52,019 bases of DNA from Solobacterium sp. (GCA_022486705.1 JAKVKC010000019.1:1-52019); one strand, 5' to 3'; numbered from the stretch's first letter, positions 1-8,902 are shown. The notes: generated by a model from the letters alone, not told the origin. A program made the numbers and translations.

Positions 1-290
1 TCCTCCTTTCGTGGTTCTTGACCACATGTAATTTGATACATAAGTCAGTCTTGCGACTGTTGTGCATCCTTACCCAATGTCACAAACGGTTTATACAGCA
101 AACATGTCGGCTTTACCTCAGCTTGTCGTTATCTACTGCCTTAGAGCGTGGAATTAGGATGTACGTTCCACGGTAACTATTTAGTCTTGATGACCATTCG
201 CTTGTAACGTAGTGCTCAAGGCACTTAGGGTAGTCAACTCAGCTTGTTTTCACAAGCCTCGACTGAAAAGATTTATCTCAGTCGGGGTAA
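1..290 (-). ncRNA. Structured RNA leader, probable HEARO/omega-RNA-like element
   Basis: No plausible reading frame covers this stretch, but the minus strand folds into six perfect hairpins. In transcript order they are 287-278/266-257 (10 bp with one wobble), 257-252/247-242 with a GAAA loop, 225-221/215-211, 172-166/153-147, 59-55/50-46 with a GCAA loop, and 25-21/15-11. Two GNRA tetraloops point to a functional RNA. The minus strand ends at the window edge in AAAGGAGGA, a full Shine-Dalgarno sequence, so a gene should start just outside. A roughly 250-nt structured RNA running straight into an SD is the layout of HEARO/omega RNAs upstream of IscB (established for that family). Assignment to that family is inference. 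Alternatives are the left end of another IS605-type element or a group II intron; no GUGYG start or intron domain was seen. Confidence 0.5.
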
Positions 291-467
291 TTGACCCACG
301 GCAGAATGATAATGCCATTCCTGTTTGGCATGTGCCTTGATCACATTGTAATGGATCTCATGTTCAGGAAAAATATAATAATAGACATCCGTGCCGTTGG
401 GCTTGGAAGCAAAGATCGCATCGTTCAGCGTCAGATGTTCTGCCGATGCCATATTACTTGATGCCAT
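273..467 (-). CDS. Small protein gene, 3' end apparently replaced by the RNA element
   Basis: This 64-residue frame begins inside the last codons of the SSB-like gene. A second ATG at 452 lies one base past that gene's TAA, so it is probably read by translational coupling, since no separate ribosome binding site is visible. The N-terminal part (for example SKPNGTDVYYYIFPEHEIHY) has ordinary protein character, but I do not recognise the family. Its last residues are encoded by sequence that already belongs to the first hairpin of the structured RNA. The natural C-terminus therefore seems to have been lost to the insertion. It could be a chance frame, but the close coupling to the gene upstream argues for a real, truncated gene. 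Confidence 0.4.
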   Translation of the reverse strand: MASSNMASAEHLTLNDAIFASKPNGTDVYYYIFPEHEIHYNVIKAHAKQEWHYHSAVGQLPRLR

Positions 468-951
468 TCTGCGGCAGCATGCCATTGTTAAAGCTGACAT
501 GTTTCTTTCCCATGCCGGCTCTGCCTAAGCGGAAGATCCCAGTCGCGGTAATGCGCATCTCGGATCGGCTTCCTTCATGCATGGCATCCGGCTTGCGGAT
601 ATAGCCTCTCCCTTCCACTAAGACTCTGTCTCCTTCTTCCAAAGTGCACGCTTCCTCGGCTCGCCATTCTCTGGCGCTGAAAGAAATGACATCAACAGAT
701 TCTCCCTTGATATCCGTATCATGGGAAAAGATACGGCAGGAAGTATCTGCTAACAGATGTGAGATCGTACGGTCCAGATTATGCAGGGTGACTTTGCCGA
801 AAGCCATCTTCTGATTTCCATCTTCTCCCAGATCTGTTTTTAAATGCGGTACGCCATCTTTTTCAATGGTGCCGATCGCGGTAATGAAATAGCAGATAAC
901 ATTTCTTTCGTGATCGCGTATTGTTTCAAATGAAAAATAGTCTCTTGGCAT
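454..951 (-). CDS. SSB-like OB-fold protein
   Basis: The 165-residue product resembles single-stranded DNA-binding proteins. A strand-rich core contains KVTLHNLDRTI and VDVISFSAREW, then GDRVLVEGRGYIRK and a closing strand SEMRITATGI. This is the order of the last OB-fold strands in SSB (hydrophobic-x-W, then GDxVxVEG). It lacks the usual acidic SSB tail and has a divergent N-terminus, so it is not the housekeeping Ssb. It may act in a specialised DNA transaction, which is inference. The start is supported by AGGAG eight bases upstream of the ATG. It overlaps the start of the truncated small gene downstream, suggesting a two-gene unit now broken by the left-edge element. Confidence 0.6.
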   Translation of the reverse strand: MPRDYFSFETIRDHERNVICYFITAIGTIEKDGVPHLKTDLGEDGNQKMAFGKVTLHNLDRTISHLLADTSCRIFSHDTDIKGESVDVISFSAREWRAEEACTLEEGDRVLVEGRGYIRKPDAMHEGSRSEMRITATGIFRLGRAGMGKKHVSFNNGMLPQNGIK

Positions 952-1001
952 GATAATGATCTCCTAAGTTCAATCTTTCCTTCAGTATATCAAAGAATGA
1001 A

Positions 1002-1814
1002 ATGTGTTACCATATCAATATGAATAAGCAGATGAAAGAGTATCTGAAACGATCCTGTGCCATGATCGAAACGATGCTGCCGCTGAAGGCAGACGAGATG
1101 GTGCAGTGGTATGCACATCATGAAGATACATGCCGTTTGGAAATGAACGATGATCTGGTCTGCTGTCTTTTTTCTCTGCCTGCCCTCACATCCGATGGGC
1201 GCCGTGTGATCGAAGCCAGCGATCTGAGGCGCAGTCCGATCGAGCAGATCTTTCTGTTCGTCTATGACCAGGATACTTTGGTTGCGGACTGTTCAGCTTT
1301 TCACTGTTCCTTGAAAGATCTTCTTTTCTGGGAGCCGATTGCAAAGTATTTCAGTGCGAACAATGATTGGCTGTATTTAGCGTGCTATGCACTGAATAAA
1401 TGTCTGCCGGATGAACTGGGGCCGCAGAACACACGAGGCGAAGCTTTGATCTATAACAACGCCTATGTCACGATTGCCTATCGACGGCGTGGAATCTTTG
1501 CGAATATGGTGCAGATCATGCGGGACTTTGCCCTGCGGAAGATCCTAACACAGGCAGAGCTGTACAGTGCCATTGCTTTAGACCCCGATATTGCCTGCTA
1601 TGGGCCGGATGCTTCGGATCAGCCATATTACTATTCTTATGAAAAAGATGAGCCTCTCAGAGCCAGGAATCGCACGGTCATCGAGCATCTTGGCTTTACG
1701 CCCATGAAACTGGAAGAATTGGATACTTCGGCGAATCGTGATGGGACCAAGATCTGGTTTGCCGTGTGCCATGAATGCGATCTCAGTAAAGAAGAAATCG
1801 AAAAAATGTCCTAA
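1002..1814 (+). CDS. GNAT-family N-acetyltransferase-like protein
   Basis: The 270-residue protein carries a GNAT motif A near residues 155-175: AYVTIAYRRRGIFANMVQ, where the RRRGI loop is the usual acetyl-CoA pyrophosphate-binding segment (Q/RxxGxG/A type). The C-terminal part (FTPMKLEEL...KIWFAV) fits the closing strands of the fold. The substrate cannot be told. No clear ribosome binding site precedes either the ATG at 1002 or the in-frame ATG at 1020, so the true start may be 18 bases later. It is a monocistronic gene, divergent from the SSB-like gene 50 bases away, and ends at a strong terminator shared with the convergent MYG1 gene. Confidence 0.6.
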   Translation: MCYHINMNKQMKEYLKRSCAMIETMLPLKADEMVQWYAHHEDTCRLEMNDDLVCCLFSLPALTSDGRRVIEASDLRRSPIEQIFLFVYDQDTLVADCSAFHCSLKDLLFWEPIAKYFSANNDWLYLACYALNKCLPDELGPQNTRGEALIYNNAYVTIAYRRRGIFANMVQIMRDFALRKILTQAELYSAIALDPDIACYGPDASDQPYYYSYEKDEPLRARNRTVIEHLGFTPMKLEELDTSANRDGTKIWFAVCHECDLSKEEIEKMS

Positions 1815-1817
1815 AAA

Positions 1818-1855
1818 AACAGCTGAGGATTTTCTTCAGCTGTTTCTTATTTTTT
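1818..1855. terminator. Bidirectional intrinsic terminator
   Basis: A 9-bp stem (AACAGCTGA at 1818-1826 with TCAGCTGTT at 1836-1844) is followed on the plus strand by a T-rich run. It is preceded by an A run that serves as the T-tract on the minus strand. It lies between the convergent GNAT and MYG1 genes. Confidence 0.8.
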
Positions 1856-2821
1856 CAGCGCAATGGCTGCCATGGCCAATGCCCCAGATTGGGAATCTGC
1901 CCCAGCCAAGAAACCGGAAGGATGACAGAACTTTGCGTCGGCAACGCCGCTTGCCTGTGCCAGTTCTTCTCCCCGCAGGCCATACCACGTACTTGGCAAT
2001 GGATGGCGGTAGCTTGTTCTTTCGGCTGGGTTCTCCAGCACGCACTGGATATTCCAGCCGCCTCTGAGCGCAGGCGATACAACATACCAAAGATCCTGTG
2101 CCTTCTGATCGTAGTGCGATTGAGAAGTCACTACGCCCTGCCATGGCGCAAAGTGATCCAGGATCATCAGATGATCTGCACTGTAGTCAATGTGCTGCAG
2201 GATATAGTCCCGGCCATCCAGTGCATCCATAATGGAATCTAAGCGGTTCAGCAGAATGTCCTTGGCAAAAGATACCGCATCATTGAAAGCTTCATCCGGA
2301 TCCTGATCGCTTTCCCAGCTGGGATTGAAATCCTTGATCAAAGCAGAGACCGTATAAGAAGTCTTTGCGGCATGGATCAGGGTGCTCCTCTGCTCATCGC
2401 GCAGATTGTCCATCCGGCTCATTTCATCAGCTATTGGATCAAAACCATTGTCCGAAGCATCAATGCCTAGGATCAATGATGTCTCCAGTTTGGCATAGAC
2501 ATTTTCAACATAAGATTCCGGACAGTCCTCCGCCGCCAATATTTCCTTATAGTACCTGCGCCACACTAAGCCGCACGCCGCATAAGGAATATTCGTATTG
2601 GGATGCGTACCGTTCCGTTCCTTGCTTTCTGGCGTATGGTGATCCAATTCCCCGCCGCCGATATCAAAGATGATCCAGTTCTCAGGATCCTGCGGCACGG
2701 TCTCATCGCCGCCTCTCTTTACATGGACAGTACGTGCCATCAATGACAGCATCGCTGTCGCAAATACATCATCCGCATGGAACAGTCCGTTATGCGTATA
2801 TAGATTCAGTTCTTCCTGCAT
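1847..2821 (-). CDS. MYG1 family metal-dependent protein (UPF0160)
   Basis: The 324-residue product begins with the family signature YTHNGLFHADDVFATAML, and FDIGGGELDHH follows near residue 55. These His/Asp clusters are the metal-binding, DHH-like motifs of MYG1 proteins. Eukaryotic MYG1 is a 3'-5' RNA exonuclease (family knowledge); the bacterial role is less certain. I place the start at 2821 because AAAGGAAA lies the right distance upstream, rather than at the ATG at 2836. A TATAAT at 2847-2852 on the minus strand may be its -10 box, although no good -35 is seen. It appears to be transcribed alone. Confidence 0.85.
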   Translation of the reverse strand: MQEELNLYTHNGLFHADDVFATAMLSLMARTVHVKRGGDETVPQDPENWIIFDIGGGELDHHTPESKERNGTHPNTNIPYAACGLVWRRYYKEILAAEDCPESYVENVYAKLETSLILGIDASDNGFDPIADEMSRMDNLRDEQRSTLIHAAKTSYTVSALIKDFNPSWESDQDPDEAFNDAVSFAKDILLNRLDSIMDALDGRDYILQHIDYSADHLMILDHFAPWQGVVTSQSHYDQKAQDLWYVVSPALRGGWNIQCVLENPAERTSYRHPLPSTWYGLRGEELAQASGVADAKFCHPSGFLAGADSQSGALAMAAIALKK

Positions 2822-2857
2822 AGTATTTCCTTTCAAACATGTGTTTATTATACACTG

Positions 2858-2883
2858 AAAAAAAGCACTCTTTTACGAATGCT
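2858..2883 (-). terminator. Intrinsic terminator of the HD-GYP gene
   Basis: The minus strand shows a 7-bp stem (AGCATTC with GAGTGCT, one wobble) and a GTAAAA loop, followed by seven Ts. It overlaps the stop codon of the HD-GYP gene. Confidence 0.75.
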
Positions 2884-5041
2884 TTTCTGTATTGGTACGA
2901 TACTTCAGTTTCTCCATCGATACATTCTTTGAACTTGTCAGCAAAGTGACATTTCCTTTATCATACATGCGATAGAACTCATTGCGGATCCGATCCGTGA
3001 TCATCTTCATATTCTCATCATTGATATTCATTAGGAGAAGAAGCTGCTGAGTCGAACTGTATCTCGTTGTCACATCTGTTTTGCGCAGGGTAATAATGAT
3101 CGCGCTTTCCAGAATATTCATGGCCATATCTCTTTCCGTCACATTCTCTTCTCTGGCATCGAATTCAACGGTAAACAGGATCAGCTGCACATTGTCCAGA
3201 TATCTGCTGGAAATATTCCGCAGCAGATTGTAGATCTTTTCAAAGCCGCTGTAATCCGTATGATAGGCACCTTTATAATCATTTTCATTGGAAATAATAT
3301 CTGCGATCGTATTCAGATCGTGTTCCACCGCAGTCTTCGGTGTTGCACTGTAGCGTCTGCCGCTGTCATAGACATCAATATGATTCTTGCCGCTCTTCTT
3401 CGCAAAATACAGGGCCTTGTAAGAATCCGCAATCAGCTTATCGTAATCACGTCCGCTGATGGATGAAGAAGATGTACCGATCGATACATGTACATTTCGG
3501 CATTCTGTCTTCTGTTCAATTTCAGTTTGGATCTTCTGCATCAGAACATGAAGATAGGCTATATATTCTGTATCATCCGCGGATGTTTCGATCCAGCAGA
3601 TGAATTCATCGCCGCCGGAATGCATCAGCGTTTTGATCTCACTGTCTTCATACAGTGTCTGATATACCGTCTTTAAGACAAGGTCTCCCTTGGCATAGCC
3701 ATATTGGCTGTTGATCTGATTCATATCATCGACATCGATCACGAATACTCTGCCATCCTGCTGCAGAAGAACTGTCTCAATATATTTGCGGAAAGATTTT
3801 GCCCAATCGGCGGTTGAAACGCTCATCAGATCATTTGGATGCTGGGCATTCTTGGATGCGATGGTATCCAGCAGATAGACACCGCTTCCCTTCAGTACAT
3901 CTTCTTTATCGCTGCTCTGAGATGTACGCTTCTCCTCAGCTCCCTGCAGTGCATTCTCATGGATCAAAGCAATCATCGCTTCCGCAACTTTCGGATCGAA
4001 CTGCGTTCCTTCGTTATTCTTCAGTTCCTTGAGAATATAGTCCATAGAAAAACGTGAGCGATAGATACGGTTGGAATTCATGGCATCAAAGCAGTCAGCC
4101 ACACAGATGATCCTGGCAATGAAAGGGATCTCTTCGCCCTTCAGTCCCTCCGGATATCCTTTGCCATCCATGCGTTCATGGTGATAATGAGCCCCGACTG
4201 CCAAGCCATCCAAGATGGTAATATCCTTTAAGATATTGGCTCCGATCGTCGGATGCATCTTCATGATGCTGTATTCATCATCGGTCAGTTTGCCAGGCTT
4301 ATGCAGAACAGAATCCGGAATGCCGATCTTGCCGATATCATGCAATAAGCCGATCGTTTTGATATTCTGTGCTTCTTCTTCGCTCATGCCAAGCTTTTTC
4401 GCAAGGGCATAGGAATAGGCAGCCACTCTTCTGGAATGTCCTTCGGTATAGCTGTCCTTGGCATCCACCGTATTGGCAATAACACCGATCGTTTCAAGCG
4501 ATACCTGCTGGATATGCTTCATTGAAGCAAGATGCTTCTGATACAGTTCATCAAACAGTTTGCTGGCAAGATAGCATCCGATAAAGCTGGTGACTAAACT
4601 TGCCACCTGGATCTCCACCAAATTTGAATTGCCGATATTCACCAGACCATCAAACGCTGCTTTGATAATATATACGATATTGACAAGGATCGTTGCAATG
4701 CCAAGCTGTGCCACGAGGTTTCCATCATGGTACAGGATCACTACCGAAAGCAATGGAAAAATATAAACATACGCTAGGAAAGAATGCGCCGTCATCAGGG
4801 TAAATGCATAGCTGATCAGATAGCCGTAGACAATGCCATAGCAGAGTCTGCTGCTGTTTGCATCACGGCGGTACCAAAGATTGCAGAGGATAACAGGGAT
4901 GCACCAGACTGCCAAAAAGACAAGAACATATTCCACTGTTCTCTGCCCTTTGAATATTTCCGCAATGTAAGTCACTGCAAGCATGAATACAACCAGGCAC
5001 CAAGAAATCATCAAAGTGCGGTTGATCTTGAACTGTTCCAT
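2873..5041 (-). CDS. Membrane HD-GYP/GGDEF protein, c-di-GMP phosphodiesterase
   Basis: This 722-residue protein has about six N-terminal membrane segments (residues 10-175). An HD-GYP domain follows with GHSRRV, the metal-binding LLHDIGKIGIPD and HHERMDGKGYPEG, the last being the hallmark GYP loop. It then has a GGDEF domain with an intact MHSGGDEFICWI and a C-terminal region of about 170 residues without a clear family. HD-GYP domains hydrolyse c-di-GMP; the GGDEF part could be catalytic or regulatory. The start at 5041 follows AAGGGGGAAT, a better site than the upstream ATG at 5116. It is divergent from the LysR gene. With the diguanylate cyclase near 37 kb and the EAL protein near 40 kb it forms the window's c-di-GMP set. 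Confidence 0.88.
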   Translation of the reverse strand: MEQFKINRTLMISWCLVVFMLAVTYIAEIFKGQRTVEYVLVFLAVWCIPVILCNLWYRRDANSSRLCYGIVYGYLISYAFTLMTAHSFLAYVYIFPLLSVVILYHDGNLVAQLGIATILVNIVYIIKAAFDGLVNIGNSNLVEIQVASLVTSFIGCYLASKLFDELYQKHLASMKHIQQVSLETIGVIANTVDAKDSYTEGHSRRVAAYSYALAKKLGMSEEEAQNIKTIGLLHDIGKIGIPDSVLHKPGKLTDDEYSIMKMHPTIGANILKDITILDGLAVGAHYHHERMDGKGYPEGLKGEEIPFIARIICVADCFDAMNSNRIYRSRFSMDYILKELKNNEGTQFDPKVAEAMIALIHENALQGAEEKRTSQSSDKEDVLKGSGVYLLDTIASKNAQHPNDLMSVSTADWAKSFRKYIETVLLQQDGRVFVIDVDDMNQINSQYGYAKGDLVLKTVYQTLYEDSEIKTLMHSGGDEFICWIETSADDTEYIAYLHVLMQKIQTEIEQKTECRNVHVSIGTSSSSISGRDYDKLIADSYKALYFAKKSGKNHIDVYDSGRRYSATPKTAVEHDLNTIADIISNENDYKGAYHTDYSGFEKIYNLLRNISSRYLDNVQLILFTVEFDAREENVTERDMAMNILESAIIITLRKTDVTTRYSSTQQLLLLMNINDENMKMITDRIRNEFYRMYDKGNVTLLTSSKNVSMEKLKYRTNTEKHS

Positions 5042-5198
5042 ATTCCCCCTTTGAACTTCTACTTCAAATTTATTAGAAGAGACATTGAAAAGCAAAAAAA
5101 AATCCATGTTACTCACGATATATTAATAAAGATACGGCTGACATTTTTCAGACATATTCACTTTAGCGATTATAATAAATGAAGAACGGAGGAAATCC

Positions 5199-6086
5199 AT
5201 GGAATTGCGTGTCCTGCAGTACTTCTTAGCCGTTGCCAGAGAAGGCAGCATTACCAGAGCTGCTGCTTCGCTTCACCTTTCTCAGCCTACCCTGTCCCGG
5301 CAGATCCAGGAATTGGAACGGGAGCTTGGCAAGCAGCTATTGAACCGTGAGGCAAGGAAGATCACCCTGACCGAGGAAGGAATGCTGCTGAAAGAAAGAG
5401 CAGAAGAGATCCTGCAGCTGGCGGAAAGAACAGAAAATGAAATTGCATCTGCTGGGGCAGCGCAGCTGTCGGGCAGAGTCTATATCGGTGCCGGAGAAGC
5501 ATACAGTTTCCGCCTGCTGGCCAGAGCGATCAAAACAGTTCAGGCGAAATATCCGAAGATCACTTTTGATATTACTTCTTCCGGATCAGGCGATCTGTTT
5601 GAAAAAATGGAAAGGGGACTGCTGGATTTTGCTTTGGTCTTCGGCCCGGTGGATCAGACAAAATATCATATGATCCGTTTGGCAGAAGAAGAACGCTGGG
5701 GCGTCTTAATGAAGAAAGATGCACCGCTGGCACAGAAAGAAAAGATCACGCCGATGGATCTGGCGGATCAGCCTCTGCTGCTTTCAAAAACATCCTTGAC
5801 CGACAGTACGCTGCTGAACTGGATGCATAAAGATCGGGATCAGGTGAATGTGAAAGATACCTATAATCTCATCTACAATGGATCGCGGATGGTCGAAGAA
5901 GGGATCGGGTATGCTTTGACTATTGAAAAGCTCATCAATGTCACAGATACTGATCTGGTTTTTCGTCTGCTCGATCCGCCGGTTTCTGCCGAGGTCCATT
6001 TTGTCTGGAAGAAATACCAGACGCTTTCCAAAGCAGCCCAGTGCTATTTGGATGAAGTGAAAAAGATCATGCGTGATACAGAATGA
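5199..6086 (+). CDS. LysR-family transcriptional regulator
   Basis: The 295-residue protein opens with the standard LysR winged helix: MELRVLQYFLAVAREGSITR, then AAxxLHLSQPTLSRQIQELE. A substrate-binding domain fills the remainder. The start has a strong AACGGAGGAAAT site. It is divergent from the HD-GYP gene, with about 160 bases between the start codons, so either this gene or its neighbour could be the target; the effector is unknown. Its 3' end overlaps the 3' end of nrdG by 20 bases in convergent orientation, leaving no room for a terminator between them. Confidence 0.88.
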   Translation: MELRVLQYFLAVAREGSITRAAASLHLSQPTLSRQIQELERELGKQLLNREARKITLTEEGMLLKERAEEILQLAERTENEIASAGAAQLSGRVYIGAGEAYSFRLLARAIKTVQAKYPKITFDITSSGSGDLFEKMERGLLDFALVFGPVDQTKYHMIRLAEEERWGVLMKKDAPLAQKEKITPMDLADQPLLLSKTSLTDSTLLNWMHKDRDQVNVKDTYNLIYNGSRMVEEGIGYALTIEKLINVTDTDLVFRLLDPPVSAEVHFVWKKYQTLSKAAQCYLDEVKKIMRDTE

Positions 6087-6588
6087 CTTTGCCTTCACTG
6101 CGTGTTTTCTTCATATCGATCACACGCTGATTTTCTGAACCGCGGAAATACAGAGAGATATTCTTCTTTGCGGCAATGAACGGACCATCTACCAATACAT
6201 CGAGATACGAAAGCATTTCATCTGTCACTTCCGTGTGTTTCCGCTGGCCTGCCTGCAGGTCTTTTTCATAGACAAAACCAGTATAGGACCAGATATTCAT
6301 CGCCGGATAAGTCTCACGGATATGCTTCAGGAGCTTCACCAGTTCTTTTTGATTTTCCGGTTCAAAAGGCTCGCCGCCCAATACCGTAAAACCGCTGATG
6401 TTGGGATTGGCCAATAAGCGCATGATCTCTGCTTCCGTCTCTTCCGTATATTTCTTTCCGTAGCAGAAATCCCATGTCTGAGGCTGAAAGCAGTCCTTGC
6501 AGTGATTGGTGCACCCAGAAACGAACAGTGTGACTCTGACACCTTCGCCATCCGCAATATCATAATTTTTTATATTTCCGTAATACAT
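6067..6588 (-). CDS. nrdG: Anaerobic ribonucleotide reductase activating protein
   Basis: NrdG is the radical SAM activase that makes the glycyl radical on NrdD. The 173-residue length fits the family. The iron-sulfur motif is GCTNHCKDC (CX3CX2C) at about residues 26-33, preceded by DGEGVRVTLFVSGC and followed by the SAM-binding GGEP in FTVLGGEPFEPEN. AAAGGAG lies upstream of the ATG. It follows nrdD after 44 bases but is separated from it by a hairpin with a T-tract, so its dose relative to nrdD is probably reduced. Confidence 0.95.
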   Translation of the reverse strand: MYYGNIKNYDIADGEGVRVTLFVSGCTNHCKDCFQPQTWDFCYGKKYTEETEAEIMRLLANPNISGFTVLGGEPFEPENQKELVKLLKHIRETYPAMNIWSYTGFVYEKDLQAGQRKHTEVTDEMLSYLDVLVDGPFIAAKKNISLYFRGSENQRVIDMKKTRSEGKVILYHA

Positions 6589-6601
6589 GTCCCTCTCCTT
6601 T

Positions 6602-6624
6602 AAAAAGGGAAGCCTTCGCTTCCC
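6602..6624 (-). terminator. Terminator-like hairpin between nrdD and nrdG
   Basis: The minus strand has GGGAAGC-GAAG-GCTTCCC followed by TTTTTA, directly ahead of the nrdG ribosome binding site. As nrdG has no visible promoter of its own, this probably acts as a partial terminator setting the nrdD:nrdG ratio. Confidence 0.7.
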
Positions 6625-6632
6625 TATCTTTT

Positions 6633-8834
6633 TTATAAATGCAGTACTCTTTCTTTGATCTCCTGGGTCCGTCCCTGATTCCAGAACTGGGTGCCGATAT
6701 ACCCGCAGGTACGTCTGGCAACATTCATCTTATTCTGATCAGTATTGCCGCAGTTCGGACATTTCCAGATCAGCTTATGATTCTTGTCTTCAATGATCTG
6801 GATCTCACCGGTATAGCCGCATACTTGGCAATAATCGGACTTCGTATTCAGTTCCGCATACATGATCGTACTGTAGATGTGCTTCATCAGCGCAAGTACC
6901 GCCTGGACATTGTTCTGCATATTCGGAACTTCAACATAGGAAATAGCGCCGCCTGGTGAAAGCTTCTGGAACTTGGATTCAAAGGTCAGCTTATCAAAGG
7001 CATTGATCTCTTCGGTAACTTTAATATGATAGGAATTCGTAATGTAGTTCTTATCGGTCACGCCTTCAATGATGCCGAATCTTTCCTGCAGGCATTTTGC
7101 GAACTTATATGTTGTGGACTCCATCGGTGTACCATAGACAGAGAAGTCAATATTGGTATCTGCTTTCCACTTCTTGCATGCATCATTCAGATGCTGCATG
7201 ACTTTCAGGCCGAACTCTTCGCCTTCTGGCGCGGTATGCGATTCACCTGTCATATAGCGGACGCATTCACAGAGACCGCCATAGCCAAGGGAGATCGTAG
7301 AATAACCGTCGAACAGCAACTTATCGATCTTCTCGCCCTTCTTTAAACGGGCGATTGCACCGTATTGCCATAGGATCGGAGCAACATCCGAAGGTGTTCC
7401 CATCAGACGGTCATGACGGATCATTAAGGCACGGTAGCAGAGATCCAGTCTTTCATCAAAGAGCTGCCAGAACTTCTTCATATCCTTATGTGAGGAACAT
7501 GCAATATCAACTAAGTTGATCGTGACAACGCCCTGGTTGAAACGGCCGTAATACTTCTTCATGCCGGCATTGTAGTTGCCTGCTTCCGCCATATTGCCTT
7601 TGCCGGCTGGGGTAAAGCGATCCGGTGTCAGGAAGGAACGGCAGCCCATGCATGGGTAGACATCGCCCTTATCCTGCTTCATGATCTTGGCACTGATATA
7701 GTCCGGTACCATTCTCTTGGCTGTGCATTCAGCTGCAAGCTTTGTCAGATAATAGTATTTCGAATCTTCATGGATGTTGTCTTCATCCAAAGTATAGATG
7801 ATCTTCGGGAAAGCCGGGGTGATATAGACGCCCTTCTCATTCTTGATGCCCTGCATTCTCTGCTTCAGCATCTCTTCAATAATGATTGCAAGATCTTCTC
7901 TAGTGCGGCCAGCCGGCACTTCATCCAGATACATGAAGACCGTTACGAACGGGGCCTGACCATTGGTCGTCATCAATGTAATGATCTGATACTGGATCGT
8001 CTGAACACCATCCTTGATCTCACGGCGCAGTCTTGTCTCCGCAACTTCGTTGATCTTCTCATTGGACAGTTCAACACCTGCTTCTGCCATTTCTTCGGCA
8101 ACTGCTCTGCGATGTTTCTGACGGCTGATATCAACGAACGGTGCCAGATGGGAAAGTGTGATCGTCTGTCCGCCGTATTGGTTGGATGCGACCTGCGCTA
8201 TGATCTGCGTCGCAATATTGCACGCGGTCGCAAAGCTGTGCGGTTTATCGATCTTGGTACCGGAAATGACCGTGCCGTTCTGCAGCATATCTTCCAGATT
8301 GACCAGGCAGCAGTTGTACATCGGCTGGGCAAAGTAATCCGCATCATGGAAATGAATGATGCCCTTCTCATGTGCATCCCAGATATCCTGCGGCAGAAGG
8401 AATCTCTTCGTCATATCCTTCGATACTTCACCAGCCATGTAATCACGCTGGGTGGAGTTCACGGTAGGATTCTTATTGGAATTCTCCTGTTTGACCTCTT
8501 CGTTGTTCCGGCCAAGCAGAGAAAGGATCTTCTGATCGGTCGTATTGGCCTTGCGGATCAAAGCTCTTTCATAGCGGTATGTAATATAGTTGTGCGCTAC
8601 AGTAAAAGCTTTTTCACTCATCAGTTCATTCTCGACCATATCCTGGATCTCTTCTACGGATACAGACCGTTTCACCGTCGAGCATTGGGCGATCACTCTT
8701 GCGGCAATCTCATGGATCTTATCGGATGCGATCCTCTTTGCCTCATCTGTTGCTTCATTTGCCTTTATGATAGCGTTTTCAATTTTGTTGGCATCAAACG
8801 CCACTTCTTCGCCGCTTCTCTTAATTACGTTCAT
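6633..8834 (-). CDS. nrdD: Anaerobic ribonucleoside-triphosphate reductase
   Basis: This class III ribonucleotide reductase makes dNTPs without oxygen. The 733-residue product has an N-terminal ATP-cone (VIKRSGEEVAFDANKIENAI, about residues 3-95) for allosteric control and the central glycyl-radical barrel. At the C-terminus is a zinc site of two CxxC pairs (CQVCG, CPNCG), followed by the radical loop RRTCGYIG. All key parts are present. The start at 8834 follows TTGGGAGGG; the ATG at 8882 would add 16 residues and has no good site. A promoter is proposed at 8903-8931. Presence of this enzyme fits an anaerobic lifestyle. Confidence 0.95.
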   Translation of the reverse strand: MNVIKRSGEEVAFDANKIENAIIKANEATDEAKRIASDKIHEIAARVIAQCSTVKRSVSVEEIQDMVENELMSEKAFTVAHNYITYRYERALIRKANTTDQKILSLLGRNNEEVKQENSNKNPTVNSTQRDYMAGEVSKDMTKRFLLPQDIWDAHEKGIIHFHDADYFAQPMYNCCLVNLEDMLQNGTVISGTKIDKPHSFATACNIATQIIAQVASNQYGGQTITLSHLAPFVDISRQKHRRAVAEEMAEAGVELSNEKINEVAETRLRREIKDGVQTIQYQIITLMTTNGQAPFVTVFMYLDEVPAGRTREDLAIIIEEMLKQRMQGIKNEKGVYITPAFPKIIYTLDEDNIHEDSKYYYLTKLAAECTAKRMVPDYISAKIMKQDKGDVYPCMGCRSFLTPDRFTPAGKGNMAEAGNYNAGMKKYYGRFNQGVVTINLVDIACSSHKDMKKFWQLFDERLDLCYRALMIRHDRLMGTPSDVAPILWQYGAIARLKKGEKIDKLLFDGYSTISLGYGGLCECVRYMTGESHTAPEGEEFGLKVMQHLNDACKKWKADTNIDFSVYGTPMESTTYKFAKCLQERFGIIEGVTDKNYITNSYHIKVTEEINAFDKLTFESKFQKLSPGGAISYVEVPNMQNNVQAVLALMKHIYSTIMYAELNTKSDYCQVCGYTGEIQIIEDKNHKLIWKCPNCGNTDQNKMNVARRTCGYIGTQFWNQGRTQEIKERVLHL

Positions 8835-8868
8835 AAAATACCCTCCCAAGATAATTGAATTGTTATTT

Positions 8869-8884
8869 AGTTGGAAATCCAACT
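8869..8884. promoter_or_regulatory. Palindrome in the nrdD 5' untranslated region
   Basis: AGTTGGA and TCCAACT form a 7-bp dyad with a 2-base centre between the proposed promoter and nrdD. It could be an operator or a short mRNA hairpin. It does not match the NrdR box consensus as I know it. Confidence 0.3.
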
Positions 8885-8902
8885 TATTTTCTTAACACAT
8901 TG

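Noticed and set aside
1-290. Group II intron 5' domain
   Set aside because: No GUGYG start and the SD lies only about 280 bases in, too short for domains I-III before an intron ORF.
7770-8858. 362-codon plus-strand frame
   Set aside because: It lies wholly opposite nrdD, whose minus-strand product matches its family throughout; the plus frame has no ribosome binding site or recognisable domain.
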